NCBI GenBank assembly: GCA_963837805.1
Contig: CAWIOU010000023.1
Location: 372,001-436,000, forward strand
Direction: 5' to 3'
DNA length: 64,000 nt
Source: Bog-756 sp963837805
GTDB taxonomy: Bacteria > Actinomycetota > Acidimicrobiia > Acidimicrobiales > RAAP-2
Part shown: in pieces, positions 35,876 to 43,939 of the stretch
Layout of the letters: every line of letters begins with the position of its first letter
How positions within the stretch are numbered: the stretch's first letter is position 1
Notes under the pieces: generated by a model
Told to the model about the DNA's origin: nothing
Seen by the model: the letters and a program-made list of their open reading frames with translations, nothing else
Databases searched by the model: none
Made by a program: the position numbers and the translations under genes

Positions 35876-36471
35876 ACCTCTCCTCGATCAATCGTCGTGT
35901 CCTGGACAGCAGATCGGTCCCCCGGGCGGCAGACCCCGACCACGACGGCGGCAGCCGTCGACCCTTCGTGGGTCAGACTTACCGCCAGCTCGTCGATGCC
36001 GGCCTCGGCGGCCAGGACCGCGGCCTTCCCGAACAGCCGGATCTCGGTCCAGCCGTCGCTGGACCGGTGCACCTCGATGTCCCGCCAGTCGGGGCGGGCC
36101 CCCACCGGCCGGAGGGCCTTCACCGTGGCCTCCTTGGCCGCGAACCGGGCGGCCAAGGACTCGTACGAGTAGCAGGGGCTTGGCGTCGGGACGGTCTCTG
36201 GCGTCGGGACGGTCTCTGGTGTCGGCACGGTCTCTGGCGTCGGGACGGTCTCTGGCGTCGGGGCGGTTTCGGCGGCCGGGACCGGCTCCTCGCCCCGCCC
36301 GCCGCCCCGGCAATAGTCGACCTCGTGAGGCGTGAAGATCCGCCGCACGTACTGGTCGCCGAAGCGTTCGACCGATGCCATCACATCGGACACCGAGACC
36401 AGGTCGATGCCGACACGGAGCGACGACCTCTGATCGGGGGCGGTGTCCGACCCAGCCGGCAGCGGGGTCAT
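35872..36471 (-). CDS. Holo-ACP synthase (AcpS-type phosphopantetheinyl transferase) with repeat insertion
   Basis: A 199-residue AcpS-type enzyme that would load 4-prime-phosphopantetheine onto the neighbouring ACP. VGIDLVSVSDVMASVERFG and RIFTPHEVDYC form the first half; ESLAARFAAKEATVKALRPV holds the second magnesium-binding Glu; ELAVSLTHEGSTAAAVVV is the C-terminal strand pair. Between FTPHEVDYC and ESLAARF about 48 residues are inserted, mainly tandem PTPETV units, where ordinary AcpS has about ten residues. ATG 36471 overlaps the stop of the upstream glycosyltransferase (ATGA), and its stop overlaps the ACP start, so three genes are coupled. Confidence 0.9.
   Translation of the reverse strand: MTPLPAGSDTAPDQRSSLRVGIDLVSVSDVMASVERFGDQYVRRIFTPHEVDYCRGGGRGEEPVPAAETAPTPETVPTPETVPTPETVPTPETVPTPSPCYSYESLAARFAAKEATVKALRPVGARPDWRDIEVHRSSDGWTEIRLFGKAAVLAAEAGIDELAVSLTHEGSTAAAVVVGVCRPGDRSAVQDTTIDRGEV
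36182..36271. repeat. Five 18-bp tandem repeats inside the AcpS gene
   Basis: Five units of 18 bases, GGCGTCGGGACGGTCTCT and near copies (units start at 36182, 36200, 36218, 36236 and 36254). On the minus strand each encodes a six-residue PTPETV-type unit. Units 1, 2 and 4 are identical, so the array is young or kept uniform by slippage. Because the unit is a multiple of three, copy changes would keep the frame. Confidence 0.9.
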
Positions 36472-37769
36472 CGGACCGACCCCGCCTCTTGCGGACGCGA
36501 GCCGCCGCCAGACGCTGCACGACCGCTCCGGGCCTCGACTGCCGACGAATAGACCTGGCGGTACTGCTCGGCGATGGACGGCCATCCGAACTCCCGGACA
36601 CGCACCCGCCCGGCCTCGCCGATGCGCCTCGCCCGCTCGGGATCGAGCAGGAGGTCCTCGAGGGTGTGGGCGAATGCGGTGGTGTCGAACGGGTCGACCA
36701 GGACGCCGTCATGGCCATGGCGGACGAGTTGCGGAGGTCCTCCCCGATCGGTGGCCACCACCGGGGTACCGGCCCGCCAGGCTTCGAGGATCACGATCCC
36801 GAACGGTTCGATCCGGCTGGGCATGACGAACATCGTCGCCCCGGCCATGGCTTCGGCCACCTTCTCGCGGGACAGCCGACCCACGAAGTGGACCCGGTCG
36901 GCAATTCCGAGGGCCGAGGCGGTGCGGCGAAGATCCCCGAGTGCCTCCCCCTGCCCACCGATGACCAGATCGGACGACCGGTGGGCGTCGTCGATGGCGG
37001 CATAGGCGGCCAGGAGCAGGTCGAACCCCTTCTTCTCCACGACGCGCCCCAGGGCGAGGACGTAGGGACGGTCCGGGCGTCCCGCCTCGGTGGCGAAGAC
37101 CGAGCCGACCGAGGCCGTCGAGCCATTCCGGCCGTTCGAGGCCGATCCGTTGGCGGCGTGGCCGTTCGAAGAGGTGGCGTCGGTGCCGGCACCCTCGCCG
37201 AGGTCGACGCCGTTGGGGATCACCTGCCCCCGGCCCGGCTCGAGCCCGAACCTGTCTTCGGCGTCGGAGAGCGTGAACGCGGAACAGCCGGTCACCGCCG
37301 CCGCGCTCCGCAGGCTGGACCGGAGCGATGACCGCAGGACACGCGAGACGTCGAAGATGTCGGTGTCATCCATCAGCGTCTCCCCCTGAAGGGTGACCAC
37401 CAACGGGAGCCCACTGACCCGGGACAGCGCATGGGCGTAGGCACCGTTGGGTCCGAAGCATTGGACATGGAGCATATCGGGGCGGAATGCGGCGACCGCG
37501 CTCCGCAACGAGAACAGCGTGCGGGTACCGGTGACCGCCGAGCGGCGGATGGCCGACCAGTTGGTGGCCGGCAGGGGCATGGGCAGGCGGCGGACCACGA
37601 TCCCGTCGAGGACCTCCACCGTCTCCGGGGTGGCGTCGTTCGGATGGCCGGTCCAGACTTCGACCTGGTCACCGGCGTCGCCCAGCGCGAGGGCCAGATG
37701 CCGCGTCAGCTCCTCGACACCTCCGAGTGACGGAGGATACGAGCTCGGGAGGATGGCTACGCGGGTCAT
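36468..37769 (-). CDS. Glycosyltransferase family 4 protein with Ser/Asn/Gly-rich insertion
   Basis: A 433-residue GT-B enzyme. N-terminal MTRVAILPSSYPPSLGGVEE has the GG-x-E-like acceptor loop; donor-domain segments are PYVLALGRVVEKKGFDLLLA, VHFVGRLSREKVAEAMAGAT and MPSRIEPFGIVILEAWRAGT (E-x7-E). Between the domains, after VIPNGVDLGEG, a stretch rich in Ser, Asn, Gly and Ala (TDATSSNGHAANGSASNGRN, continuing) of about 30 residues is inserted; it is unusual for the family. Stop codon overlaps the AcpS start. Role: sugar addition in repeat-unit assembly. Confidence 0.92.
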   Translation of the reverse strand: MTRVAILPSSYPPSLGGVEELTRHLALALGDAGDQVEVWTGHPNDATPETVEVLDGIVVRRLPMPLPATNWSAIRRSAVTGTRTLFSLRSAVAAFRPDMLHVQCFGPNGAYAHALSRVSGLPLVVTLQGETLMDDTDIFDVSRVLRSSLRSSLRSAAAVTGCSAFTLSDAEDRFGLEPGRGQVIPNGVDLGEGAGTDATSSNGHAANGSASNGRNGSTASVGSVFATEAGRPDRPYVLALGRVVEKKGFDLLLAAYAAIDDAHRSSDLVIGGQGEALGDLRRTASALGIADRVHFVGRLSREKVAEAMAGATMFVMPSRIEPFGIVILEAWRAGTPVVATDRGGPPQLVRHGHDGVLVDPFDTTAFAHTLEDLLLDPERARRIGEAGRVRVREFGWPSIAEQYRQVYSSAVEARSGRAASGGGSRPQEAGSVR

Positions 37770-37890
37770 GATGGTCGGTCGGCCAGGGCCCCGACGGGCC
37801 CGGGATACACGCCGACCGGTTCGACGGTAACAGCGGCACGGGTTGTTCCGAACCGGGCACGGACGAGGCAGGGGCGGGGCATGGGAGCGC

Positions 37891-38991
37891 TCAGGAGATG
37901 GTCGGGTTCAGCCAGGGTTCGACGGCGGTCAGCACCGCCCCACTCGGCTCGGGGGCGATCTGGCTCCAGTCTCCGACGCCCGGAGACCAGAAGTTGGAAA
38001 AAGCCGATGCGTACCATCCCGACAGGAACCCCTGTTCGGCACAGTCACAGTTGGGTGCCCAGCTGGCCGGGTGGATCCCCAGGATGTTCTCGATCTGGGT
38101 CTCGCCCCCCTGAGGCTCAACGGCGGCGGCATCGACCTCGTGCCCGATCTCGAACGCGGTGATCCCCGCCAGCCGATCGACCGTCTCACCGGGGTAGACG
38201 TACAGCACCGAGGTCCCTCCCGCCTGCCCCCAGGTGAAGGTGGTGTTGCCATAGAAGCCGGGAGACGGTGCGTCTGCGATGGGGAGGAACTGGATCGAGT
38301 AGCCCGGGATGTTCTGCCAGGGGTACCGGACGAGGGCGAGCGCCTGCGCCCCCATCTGGGCCGGGGTCAGGTCGGCGGTCGTGGCTGCGGGGGCAGGAGG
38401 CACGGTCGTGGCCGGAGCCGCGACGGGCGGCGGCGCCGCCGCCGTCACCGCCGGGGCCGCTCCGGAAGCAACGGGGGGCGGGTTGGCGCTCGGGTGGGTG
38501 GTCGACGCCGGAACCGTCTTGGTGGGGGCCCGGGTCGGTCTCCTGAGTGTGTGGCCCGGCGCTCTGGCCGATGGCGGCGCGGCGGCGTCGGTCCGGGCCC
38601 GGGCGGTCCCATGGGGGGCGGTCGGAGGTTTGGCGTTCGTCTTCGAGGCCGGTGTCGACGGGGATCCACCCGAACCGACCAGCAGCACCGAAGCCGTCGC
38701 CACCACGGCCACGGCCACGACCAACACCTCGAACCGCAGAAGGGACCGGCGGGTTCCGAAGGTGGCCCGAATGAGCCGGGCCCCCAGGCCCGTCCGGCGG
38801 CGGTCCGAACCGATGTACTGCGGGGAGAGGACCAGCCCCGGATCATCGAGCTCGTCGCGGAAGGCCGACTGAAGCGCCGCTTCGGTCCGCGTACGACCTG
38901 GATCAGCGCTTTCCCGGAGCAGGTCCCAGGACGACGCCGTGGGCTGTTCGACCGCGACGGAAGAATCACCTTCCGTCAGTGTTGCGTCCAT
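37891..38991 (-). CDS. Membrane-anchored protein with metallopeptidase-like C-terminal domain
   Basis: A 366-residue protein. The cytoplasmic N terminus contains SPQYIGSDRRR and one membrane span (FEVLVVAVAVVATASVLLVG). A long Pro/Ala/Thr-rich linker follows, then an external C-terminal domain with PWQNIPGYSIQFLPI and ITAFEIGHEVDAAAVE. The latter resembles the helix of neutral zinc metallopeptidases (HExxH), but the second histidine is replaced (HEVDA), so proteolysis is unlikely as read. Paired Cys occur in NCDCAEQGF. Next to the 39074 protein, with which it shares the YIGxDRR motif. Confidence 0.65.
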   Translation of the reverse strand: MDATLTEGDSSVAVEQPTASSWDLLRESADPGRTRTEAALQSAFRDELDDPGLVLSPQYIGSDRRRTGLGARLIRATFGTRRSLLRFEVLVVAVAVVATASVLLVGSGGSPSTPASKTNAKPPTAPHGTARARTDAAAPPSARAPGHTLRRPTRAPTKTVPASTTHPSANPPPVASGAAPAVTAAAPPPVAAPATTVPPAPAATTADLTPAQMGAQALALVRYPWQNIPGYSIQFLPIADAPSPGFYGNTTFTWGQAGGTSVLYVYPGETVDRLAGITAFEIGHEVDAAAVEPQGGETQIENILGIHPASWAPNCDCAEQGFLSGWYASAFSNFWSPGVGDWSQIAPEPSGAVLTAVEPWLNPTIS

Positions 38992-39073
38992 ACCGACAGA
39001 TCGGCAGGTTGCCGGATCAGCTGAAGCCCCGCAGCCCTCGACGGGTCAGCCCCGCCCCGAGCAGGCCGCCGGA

Positions 39074-39820
39074 TCAGGCTCGACCGATGGCGCGGCGCGC
39101 TCGAGCTCGAGCTCGGGCTCGAACTCGGGCCGCAGCCCGGGCACGGGACCGGGCCCGGACCCGCTCCTGCTTGGCCAGCGCCTGTCGTCGGGCCACCGTC
39201 GCCCGTCGGGCCGCACGCTGGCTGCTGGCCCGACGAGCGTGGAGCGCGCTCGCCTCCCGCCTGCGAAGGGCGGCCGCCCGGCGGACCGAGCTCTGGCGGG
39301 CCGAACGGGCCCTGGTCGCGGCTCGGGCCTGCTGGCCGGGCGTGTTTCCGGTCGGACGCTGGACGGCGAGGGCACGGGCTCCGGGGGTCGACGTGGCCGC
39401 GTTGGGAGTCGGCGAATGGTTCGAGGTTCCCGACGCCGGCGCATGCGTTCCCATCAAGGTCAGCGGGACGGCGACGAGAATGGTGGACACCATGATGACC
39501 AGGACCTCGACCCACCGGAGCGATGGCCCCGGGCTGGAGGCCTTGGCATCACCGGGGTCTCGGGGATCACGACGGCCCGACGCTCCGCGCCGCTCCGGAT
39601 GATGGCGGACGGACCTGGTCCGACGGTCCCGACCCACGTAGTCGGGCGTGATGATCAGAGGATGGTGGTAGAGATCGGCCAGCAGATCCTCGGGGAGATC
39701 GGTCTCGGGGGCGCTGACCTGACGATCGCCTTCCCCGGCCAGGAGCTCGTAGGCGGTCGTCGCCGACGCGTGCGTCACTGCCCCGTGGGCTCGGCGCCCA
39801 CCTCTCACCACCGACTCCAC
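39074..39820 (-). CDS. Membrane protein with very basic Arg/Ala-rich C-terminal tail
   Basis: A 248-residue protein. The N-terminal part ends with TPDYVGRDRRTR, the same kind of juxtamembrane motif as in the 37891 protein. One membrane span follows (VEVLVIMVSTILVAVPLTLM), then a Ser/Thr/Pro linker and a C-terminal half dominated by Arg and Ala (RAARRATVARRQALAKQERV, then RARA repeats). This composition recalls histone-H1-like tails or heparin-binding regions; on the outer face it could bind anionic polymer such as the polysaccharide made here. Function inferred only. Confidence 0.55.
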   Translation of the reverse strand: MESVVRGGRRAHGAVTHASATTAYELLAGEGDRQVSAPETDLPEDLLADLYHHPLIITPDYVGRDRRTRSVRHHPERRGASGRRDPRDPGDAKASSPGPSLRWVEVLVIMVSTILVAVPLTLMGTHAPASGTSNHSPTPNAATSTPGARALAVQRPTGNTPGQQARAATRARSARQSSVRRAAALRRREASALHARRASSQRAARRATVARRQALAKQERVRARSRARAAARVRARARARARRAIGRA

Positions 39821-39906
39821 ATGCTCTCATCGGCATGAGGGCAGGCCAGCTGAAGCGACCGCTCGTGCGCCGGGCGGCCCGGCCGGCGCTCACGCTCTCG
39901 GGATGC

Positions 39907-40959
39907 TCAGACGGTCAAGCCCAGGGACCGGTAGACGTCGGCGGTACCACGGGCGGACCGGGCCCAGTTCAGCTCCTGCACCCGTCGGCATCCGCGCCGG
40001 GCGAGCTCGGAGCGCCGCTGGTCGTCACCGACCAGCGCCCGCAGCGTCTCGGTCAGGCCGCCGACGTCACCGGGTCGGAACGTCTCGGCTCCGTCCCCGA
40101 CCACCTCCACGACGGCCGGAACCGGGGTGCTGACCACCGCAGCCCCACAGGCCATGGCTTCCACCGGGGGCAGCCCGAATCCCTCGTATCTGGAGGCGTA
40201 GCCGACCAGCGTGGCCGCTCCGTAGAGGGCGGGGAGGTCGCCCCGGGGCACGTGCCCGATCTCGACCGTCCCCGCCGGGGCGACACTGCCCCACAGGCTG
40301 TGGCCGGTGAGCACCAGCGGGATCGGCACCCGCCGGCAGGCGTCGGCCAGGGTGGCGATGTCCTTGCGCGGCTCGATGTTCCCCACATGGAGGACGAACC
40401 GGTCGGGAAGCCGGTACTGGGCCCTCACCCGCCCGACGTCCTCCGGCGAGGCCGGCGACATGTCCGGGCTCGGGGCCGAGTGCACGACGACGGCGTCGAG
40501 TCCGAGAAGGCTCCGGATCCGTTCGGCGGTGAACGACGACACGGCGATGACGGCGTCCGCCCGTCGGAGCGCATGTCGGACCAGCACCCGCTCGCCGGCC
40601 ACCCGGTGCCGCGGAAAGGCCCACGGCGTGTCGAAGATGGCGAGGTCGTGCACCGTCGAGACCATCGGGCCGGGTCGTCGCAGCGGGAGGTCGACGTCGA
40701 GCCCGTGGGTCAGATCGGCCTTTCCGAACCCGACCGCACCGGTCAGCGCCCGCCGGATCCCCCCGGAGTCTCCCTTGATCAGCGGGTGGATGCGGTCGGG
40801 CAGCTCGGAGGCACCTCCCGGCCGCACCGCGGCCACCAGGTCGGCATCGACCTCGGCGACCATGGCGGCGAGGAGCTCGCGTATGTAGGTGCTGACCCCG
40901 CCGCCACGGGGATCGAGGGGCAGGGCGTTGTAGGCGATCCGGGGTGACGCGCCGGTCAC
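39907..40959 (-). CDS. Glycosyltransferase family 4 protein
   Basis: A 350-residue GT-B enzyme. N-terminal IAYNALPLDPRGGGVSTYIR carries the glycine-rich acceptor loop; STVHDLAIFDTPWAFPRHR is the HD motif common in mannosyltransferase-like GT4 proteins; C-terminal VLHVGNIEPRKDIATLADAC and YASRYEGFGLPPVEAMACGA give the donor E-x7-E region. Complete at both ends. It lies 20 bases downstream of the Wzy-like polymerase gene on the same strand and probably shares its transcript. Confidence 0.93.
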   Translation of the reverse strand: MTGASPRIAYNALPLDPRGGGVSTYIRELLAAMVAEVDADLVAAVRPGGASELPDRIHPLIKGDSGGIRRALTGAVGFGKADLTHGLDVDLPLRRPGPMVSTVHDLAIFDTPWAFPRHRVAGERVLVRHALRRADAVIAVSSFTAERIRSLLGLDAVVVHSAPSPDMSPASPEDVGRVRAQYRLPDRFVLHVGNIEPRKDIATLADACRRVPIPLVLTGHSLWGSVAPAGTVEIGHVPRGDLPALYGAATLVGYASRYEGFGLPPVEAMACGAAVVSTPVPAVVEVVGDGAETFRPGDVGGLTETLRALVGDDQRRSELARRGCRRVQELNWARSARGTADVYRSLGLTV

Positions 40960-40978
40960 CGTCGAGCCAGCGTGCCGG

Positions 40979-42568
40979 TCAACGGGCCGGGAGTATCTGC
41001 GCCAGGCGGGTGGTCACCGCCGAGGCCGCTACCGCGAGGCGGGCCGTGACCGCCGAGGATCCTGCCGCCAAGCCGGTTGTCACCGCCGACATCCAGCCCG
41101 CATCGGCGGTGGGCACACCGGTGGGCGCCGGGGACAACTCGGCCGACGAGCCCGCCAGGCCGGTGGTGGCCGGAGCGGCTCGGGCATCGGCGGCTCCCGA
41201 TTCACCGGCCCGCCGAGCCACTTTGTCCATGTCGGCCATACCCAACGAGATCCCGGCGATGATGAACGGGCCGATCGACGACGCGCCGATCCAGAAGATG
41301 TCGAAGAGACCGTCCACGTAGTGGAAGACGAGGATGACCAGACCGAGGGTGCCCAGGGCGTACGGCAGCCGGAACATGGTTCGGACGGTGACACAGACCA
41401 TGAAGACGAAGGCCAGCGATCCGACGATCCCGCTGGAGGCCAGGTTGTCGATGAAGACGTTGGGCGGTGCGGTCACCGCCAGGAATTGCGGGAGGTAGTA
41501 GAACCGCATCCCCTCACCGAGGATGGGGCTCAGGTGCCAGACGTGTATGGCGGCCGAGATCTGGTCGACCCGGGTGGCCACCGAGTTGAAGCGGGGGTTC
41601 ACCCTGGCGTTGATGACGAAGCTGAAGTACAGCACCACCCCCATGGGGACCGAAGCCAGCATCAACAGCTTGGACTTGCCCCGCAGTTCCGGATTCAGGA
41701 AGGCGGCCAAGGCGATGGCCAGGATGAGGAGGATCACCGATTGCCGACTCTGCGAGGCCAGCAGTCCGCCGATGCAGAGATACTTGTTGATCCTCGCCTC
41801 GGTGCGGCCGATGCCTGTCCAGGACGGATTGATCTGGGCCACCACGATGGCGATCCACATGATGGTGCCGATGCCGTTCTTCTGGTAGACGCCCCACTGA
41901 GCGGGTTGGAAGTGGCTGGTCACCGCGTGTTCCATGGCCAGGATGGCGATGATCGAGGAACCGGCTAGAAAGAGGCGGAAGGCCTGCCGGGTCCGGCCGT
42001 TGGTGGCGATGACCCATCCCACGATGACACTGCCGGCCACGTAGGACCAGCGGTGGAACCATTCGACGATGTTGTCCCGGAACGGGTGGGCGATGACCAC
42101 CAGGATCAAGGCGGCCTGGAACCAGACGATGCCCTTGAGAAACTGGCGCAGGTAGGGCGCCTCCTTCCACCGGACGTGAAAGAGCGACACGATGGCGGCT
42201 ACGAAGACCAGGAGGTCCGCCGCACTGAGATTGGTGGAACTCCCCCCGACCCGCTGGATCAGGAGGGATCCGGGAAGGGCGATGACGACCAGAAGGAGCG
42301 GATCAGCGATGAAGATCCCGAACACGAGGACGAACCCGGCTGCCGCCAATCCGACCTTGCGGTTGCCGGCCACGGCGATGCCGATCGCTCCGGCCACCAC
42401 CACGGTGGACAACCAACCCAGCATTCCCAGTGCCCGCTGCCCGGCCGGCCGCCCGCTCAGCCGGGTGCGCCTGGTCCCGACCCGTGGCGGGGCCGGGCTC
42501 GTTGTGCGGCTCATCGTGTCAGCGCGCTCTCGCTCATCGGTCGTCGGAGACGTCAATGGTGACGGCAT
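40979..42568 (-). CDS. O-antigen ligase/polymerase-like membrane protein (Wzy-like)
   Basis: A 529-residue polytopic membrane protein with about twelve hydrophobic segments, e.g. LGWLSTVVVAGAIGIAVAG and VGLAAAGFVLVFGIFIADPL. The central ASQSRQSVILLILAIALAAF is the arginine-containing stretch typical of Wzy_C/WaaL proteins, followed by the large external loop with SPILGEGMRFYYLPQF. Such proteins polymerise or ligate lipid-linked oligosaccharides on the outer face of the membrane. The C-terminal tail after about residue 470 has Ala/Thr-rich near-repeats (SAVTTGLAAGSSAVTARLAV). Start uncertain: ATG 42568 or 42514. Confidence 0.85.
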   Translation of the reverse strand: MPSPLTSPTTDERERADTMSRTTSPAPPRVGTRRTRLSGRPAGQRALGMLGWLSTVVVAGAIGIAVAGNRKVGLAAAGFVLVFGIFIADPLLLVVIALPGSLLIQRVGGSSTNLSAADLLVFVAAIVSLFHVRWKEAPYLRQFLKGIVWFQAALILVVIAHPFRDNIVEWFHRWSYVAGSVIVGWVIATNGRTRQAFRLFLAGSSIIAILAMEHAVTSHFQPAQWGVYQKNGIGTIMWIAIVVAQINPSWTGIGRTEARINKYLCIGGLLASQSRQSVILLILAIALAAFLNPELRGKSKLLMLASVPMGVVLYFSFVINARVNPRFNSVATRVDQISAAIHVWHLSPILGEGMRFYYLPQFLAVTAPPNVFIDNLASSGIVGSLAFVFMVCVTVRTMFRLPYALGTLGLVILVFHYVDGLFDIFWIGASSIGPFIIAGISLGMADMDKVARRAGESGAADARAAPATTGLAGSSAELSPAPTGVPTADAGWMSAVTTGLAAGSSAVTARLAVAASAVTTRLAQILPAR

Positions 42569-42744
42569 CCGTAGCGTAGCCGCCGCTGCCTGCGCACCCG
42601 GGGTACGGCCAATTGGATCTCAAGGTGGCCCTCTGCGGTGTCGACGCTATCTACAGGCCCCTGCCCGCAGGGGTTCAGCAGTGCCCGAGGCGCGGGGTCG
42701 GGGGCCCACCTGGTCGACAGCGAGGGACGCAGCTAGGAACAAGG

Positions 42745-43932
42745 ATGACTACGCAGAACCTCGTCGACAGCATCGTCGTCCCACCCGACCGAGGTTCTGA
42801 GGTCATGTCCCTGGTGGTGTGCTCGCTGGAGGCCTGGGGCGAGGTCAGAAGGCGCATCCGCATCCTTGTCGACGAGCTCGTCGACCTCGACCCGTCGCTG
42901 CGGGTGCTGTTCGTCGCCCCCGCCATCGACATCCCCCACGAGCTCAGATCGGGCCGGCTCGGAGACCTCACCGGCCCGCGACTGGCCGAGGTCCACCCCC
43001 GGATCCATGTCCTGCGGCCCCGCAAGTGGCTACCGCGCCTGGTGGGCCCGTTCGCCGATCGATCGCTCGAACGACAGGTCCTCGATGCCGTCGACGAGCT
43101 GGGGCTCCACCGCCCGCTGCTCTGGATCAACGACGCCTCCTACGCCTCGTTGGCGGTCCGCACCGGGTGGCCCAGTCTCTACGACATCACCGACGACTGG
43201 CTGCTGGCCCCGCTGGCCCCGAGACAGCGGGACCGGCTGATGGCCGACGAGGCCCTCTTGATGGAGCACAGCCAGGAGGTCGTGGTCTGCTCGCCCGAGC
43301 TCGCCCGTTCCCGGGGCACCAACCGTGCGGTCGAGCTCATCCCCAACGGGGTGGACGTCGACCTCTTCCGCACCTCCCGACCGCGGCCCGCCGACCTTCC
43401 TCCGTCCCCGGTCGCCCTCTACGTCGGGACACTGCACACCTGGCGGATCGACATCCCGCTCGTGCTCGAGCTGGCCGGGGCCCGCCCGGACCTCCAGGTC
43501 GTGCTGGTCGGGCCGAACAGCTTGCCGAGGGACGTCACCGACCGGTTGGAGCGGGTCCCGAACATCGCTGTGCTCGGGGCCCGTCCCTACGACCGGATCC
43601 CGGCCTACATGCAGCACGCCGACGTGGTCATCATCCCCCACCTGGTCGACCGGTTCACCGAGAGCCTCGATCCGATCAAGGCCTACGAGTGCCTGGCCGC
43701 CGGCCGGCCCACCGTGGCCACGCCGGTGGCCGGCTTCCGTGAGCTGGGTCCCCCGATCGTCACCGCCGACCGGAGCCGCTTCGTCGAGGCGACATCGACC
43801 GCCCTGGCCGCCGCCGGTCCCGCCGGCCTGCCCGGCCGGTTCGACGGGGCACCCATTCCGACCTGGCACGACCGGGCGGCGGCCATGGCCTCGTTGATGG
43901 TTCGGGCCCGTGAGGAGGGTCGATCCCGGTGA
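42745..43932 (+). CDS. Glycosyltransferase (GT-B fold, GT1/GT4-like)
   Basis: A 395-residue protein from ATG 42745. VLFVAPAIDIPHELRSGRLG and LWINDASYASLAVRTGWPSL belong to the N-terminal domain of a group of glycosyltransferases related to TuaH (teichuronic-acid type). The C-terminal domain has VALYVGTLHTWRIDIPLVLE, ERVPNIAVLGARPYDRIPAY and DPIKAYECLAAGRPTVATPV, where the E of KAYECLA is the donor motif Glu. AGGAAC lies close upstream. It is followed within 8 bases by the Wzc-type gene and is read in the same direction. Confidence 0.87.
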   Translation: MTTQNLVDSIVVPPDRGSEVMSLVVCSLEAWGEVRRRIRILVDELVDLDPSLRVLFVAPAIDIPHELRSGRLGDLTGPRLAEVHPRIHVLRPRKWLPRLVGPFADRSLERQVLDAVDELGLHRPLLWINDASYASLAVRTGWPSLYDITDDWLLAPLAPRQRDRLMADEALLMEHSQEVVVCSPELARSRGTNRAVELIPNGVDVDLFRTSRPRPADLPPSPVALYVGTLHTWRIDIPLVLELAGARPDLQVVLVGPNSLPRDVTDRLERVPNIAVLGARPYDRIPAYMQHADVVIIPHLVDRFTESLDPIKAYECLAAGRPTVATPVAGFRELGPPIVTADRSRFVEATSTALAAAGPAGLPGRFDGAPIPTWHDRAAAMASLMVRAREEGRSR

Positions 43933-43939
43933 GAACGGC

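Noticed and set aside
35872..36718. Long overlapping frames on both strands with repeated motifs around the 18-bp array
   Set aside because: They are shadows of the AcpS repeats; only the minus-strand frame with the AcpS motifs has recognisable protein sequence.
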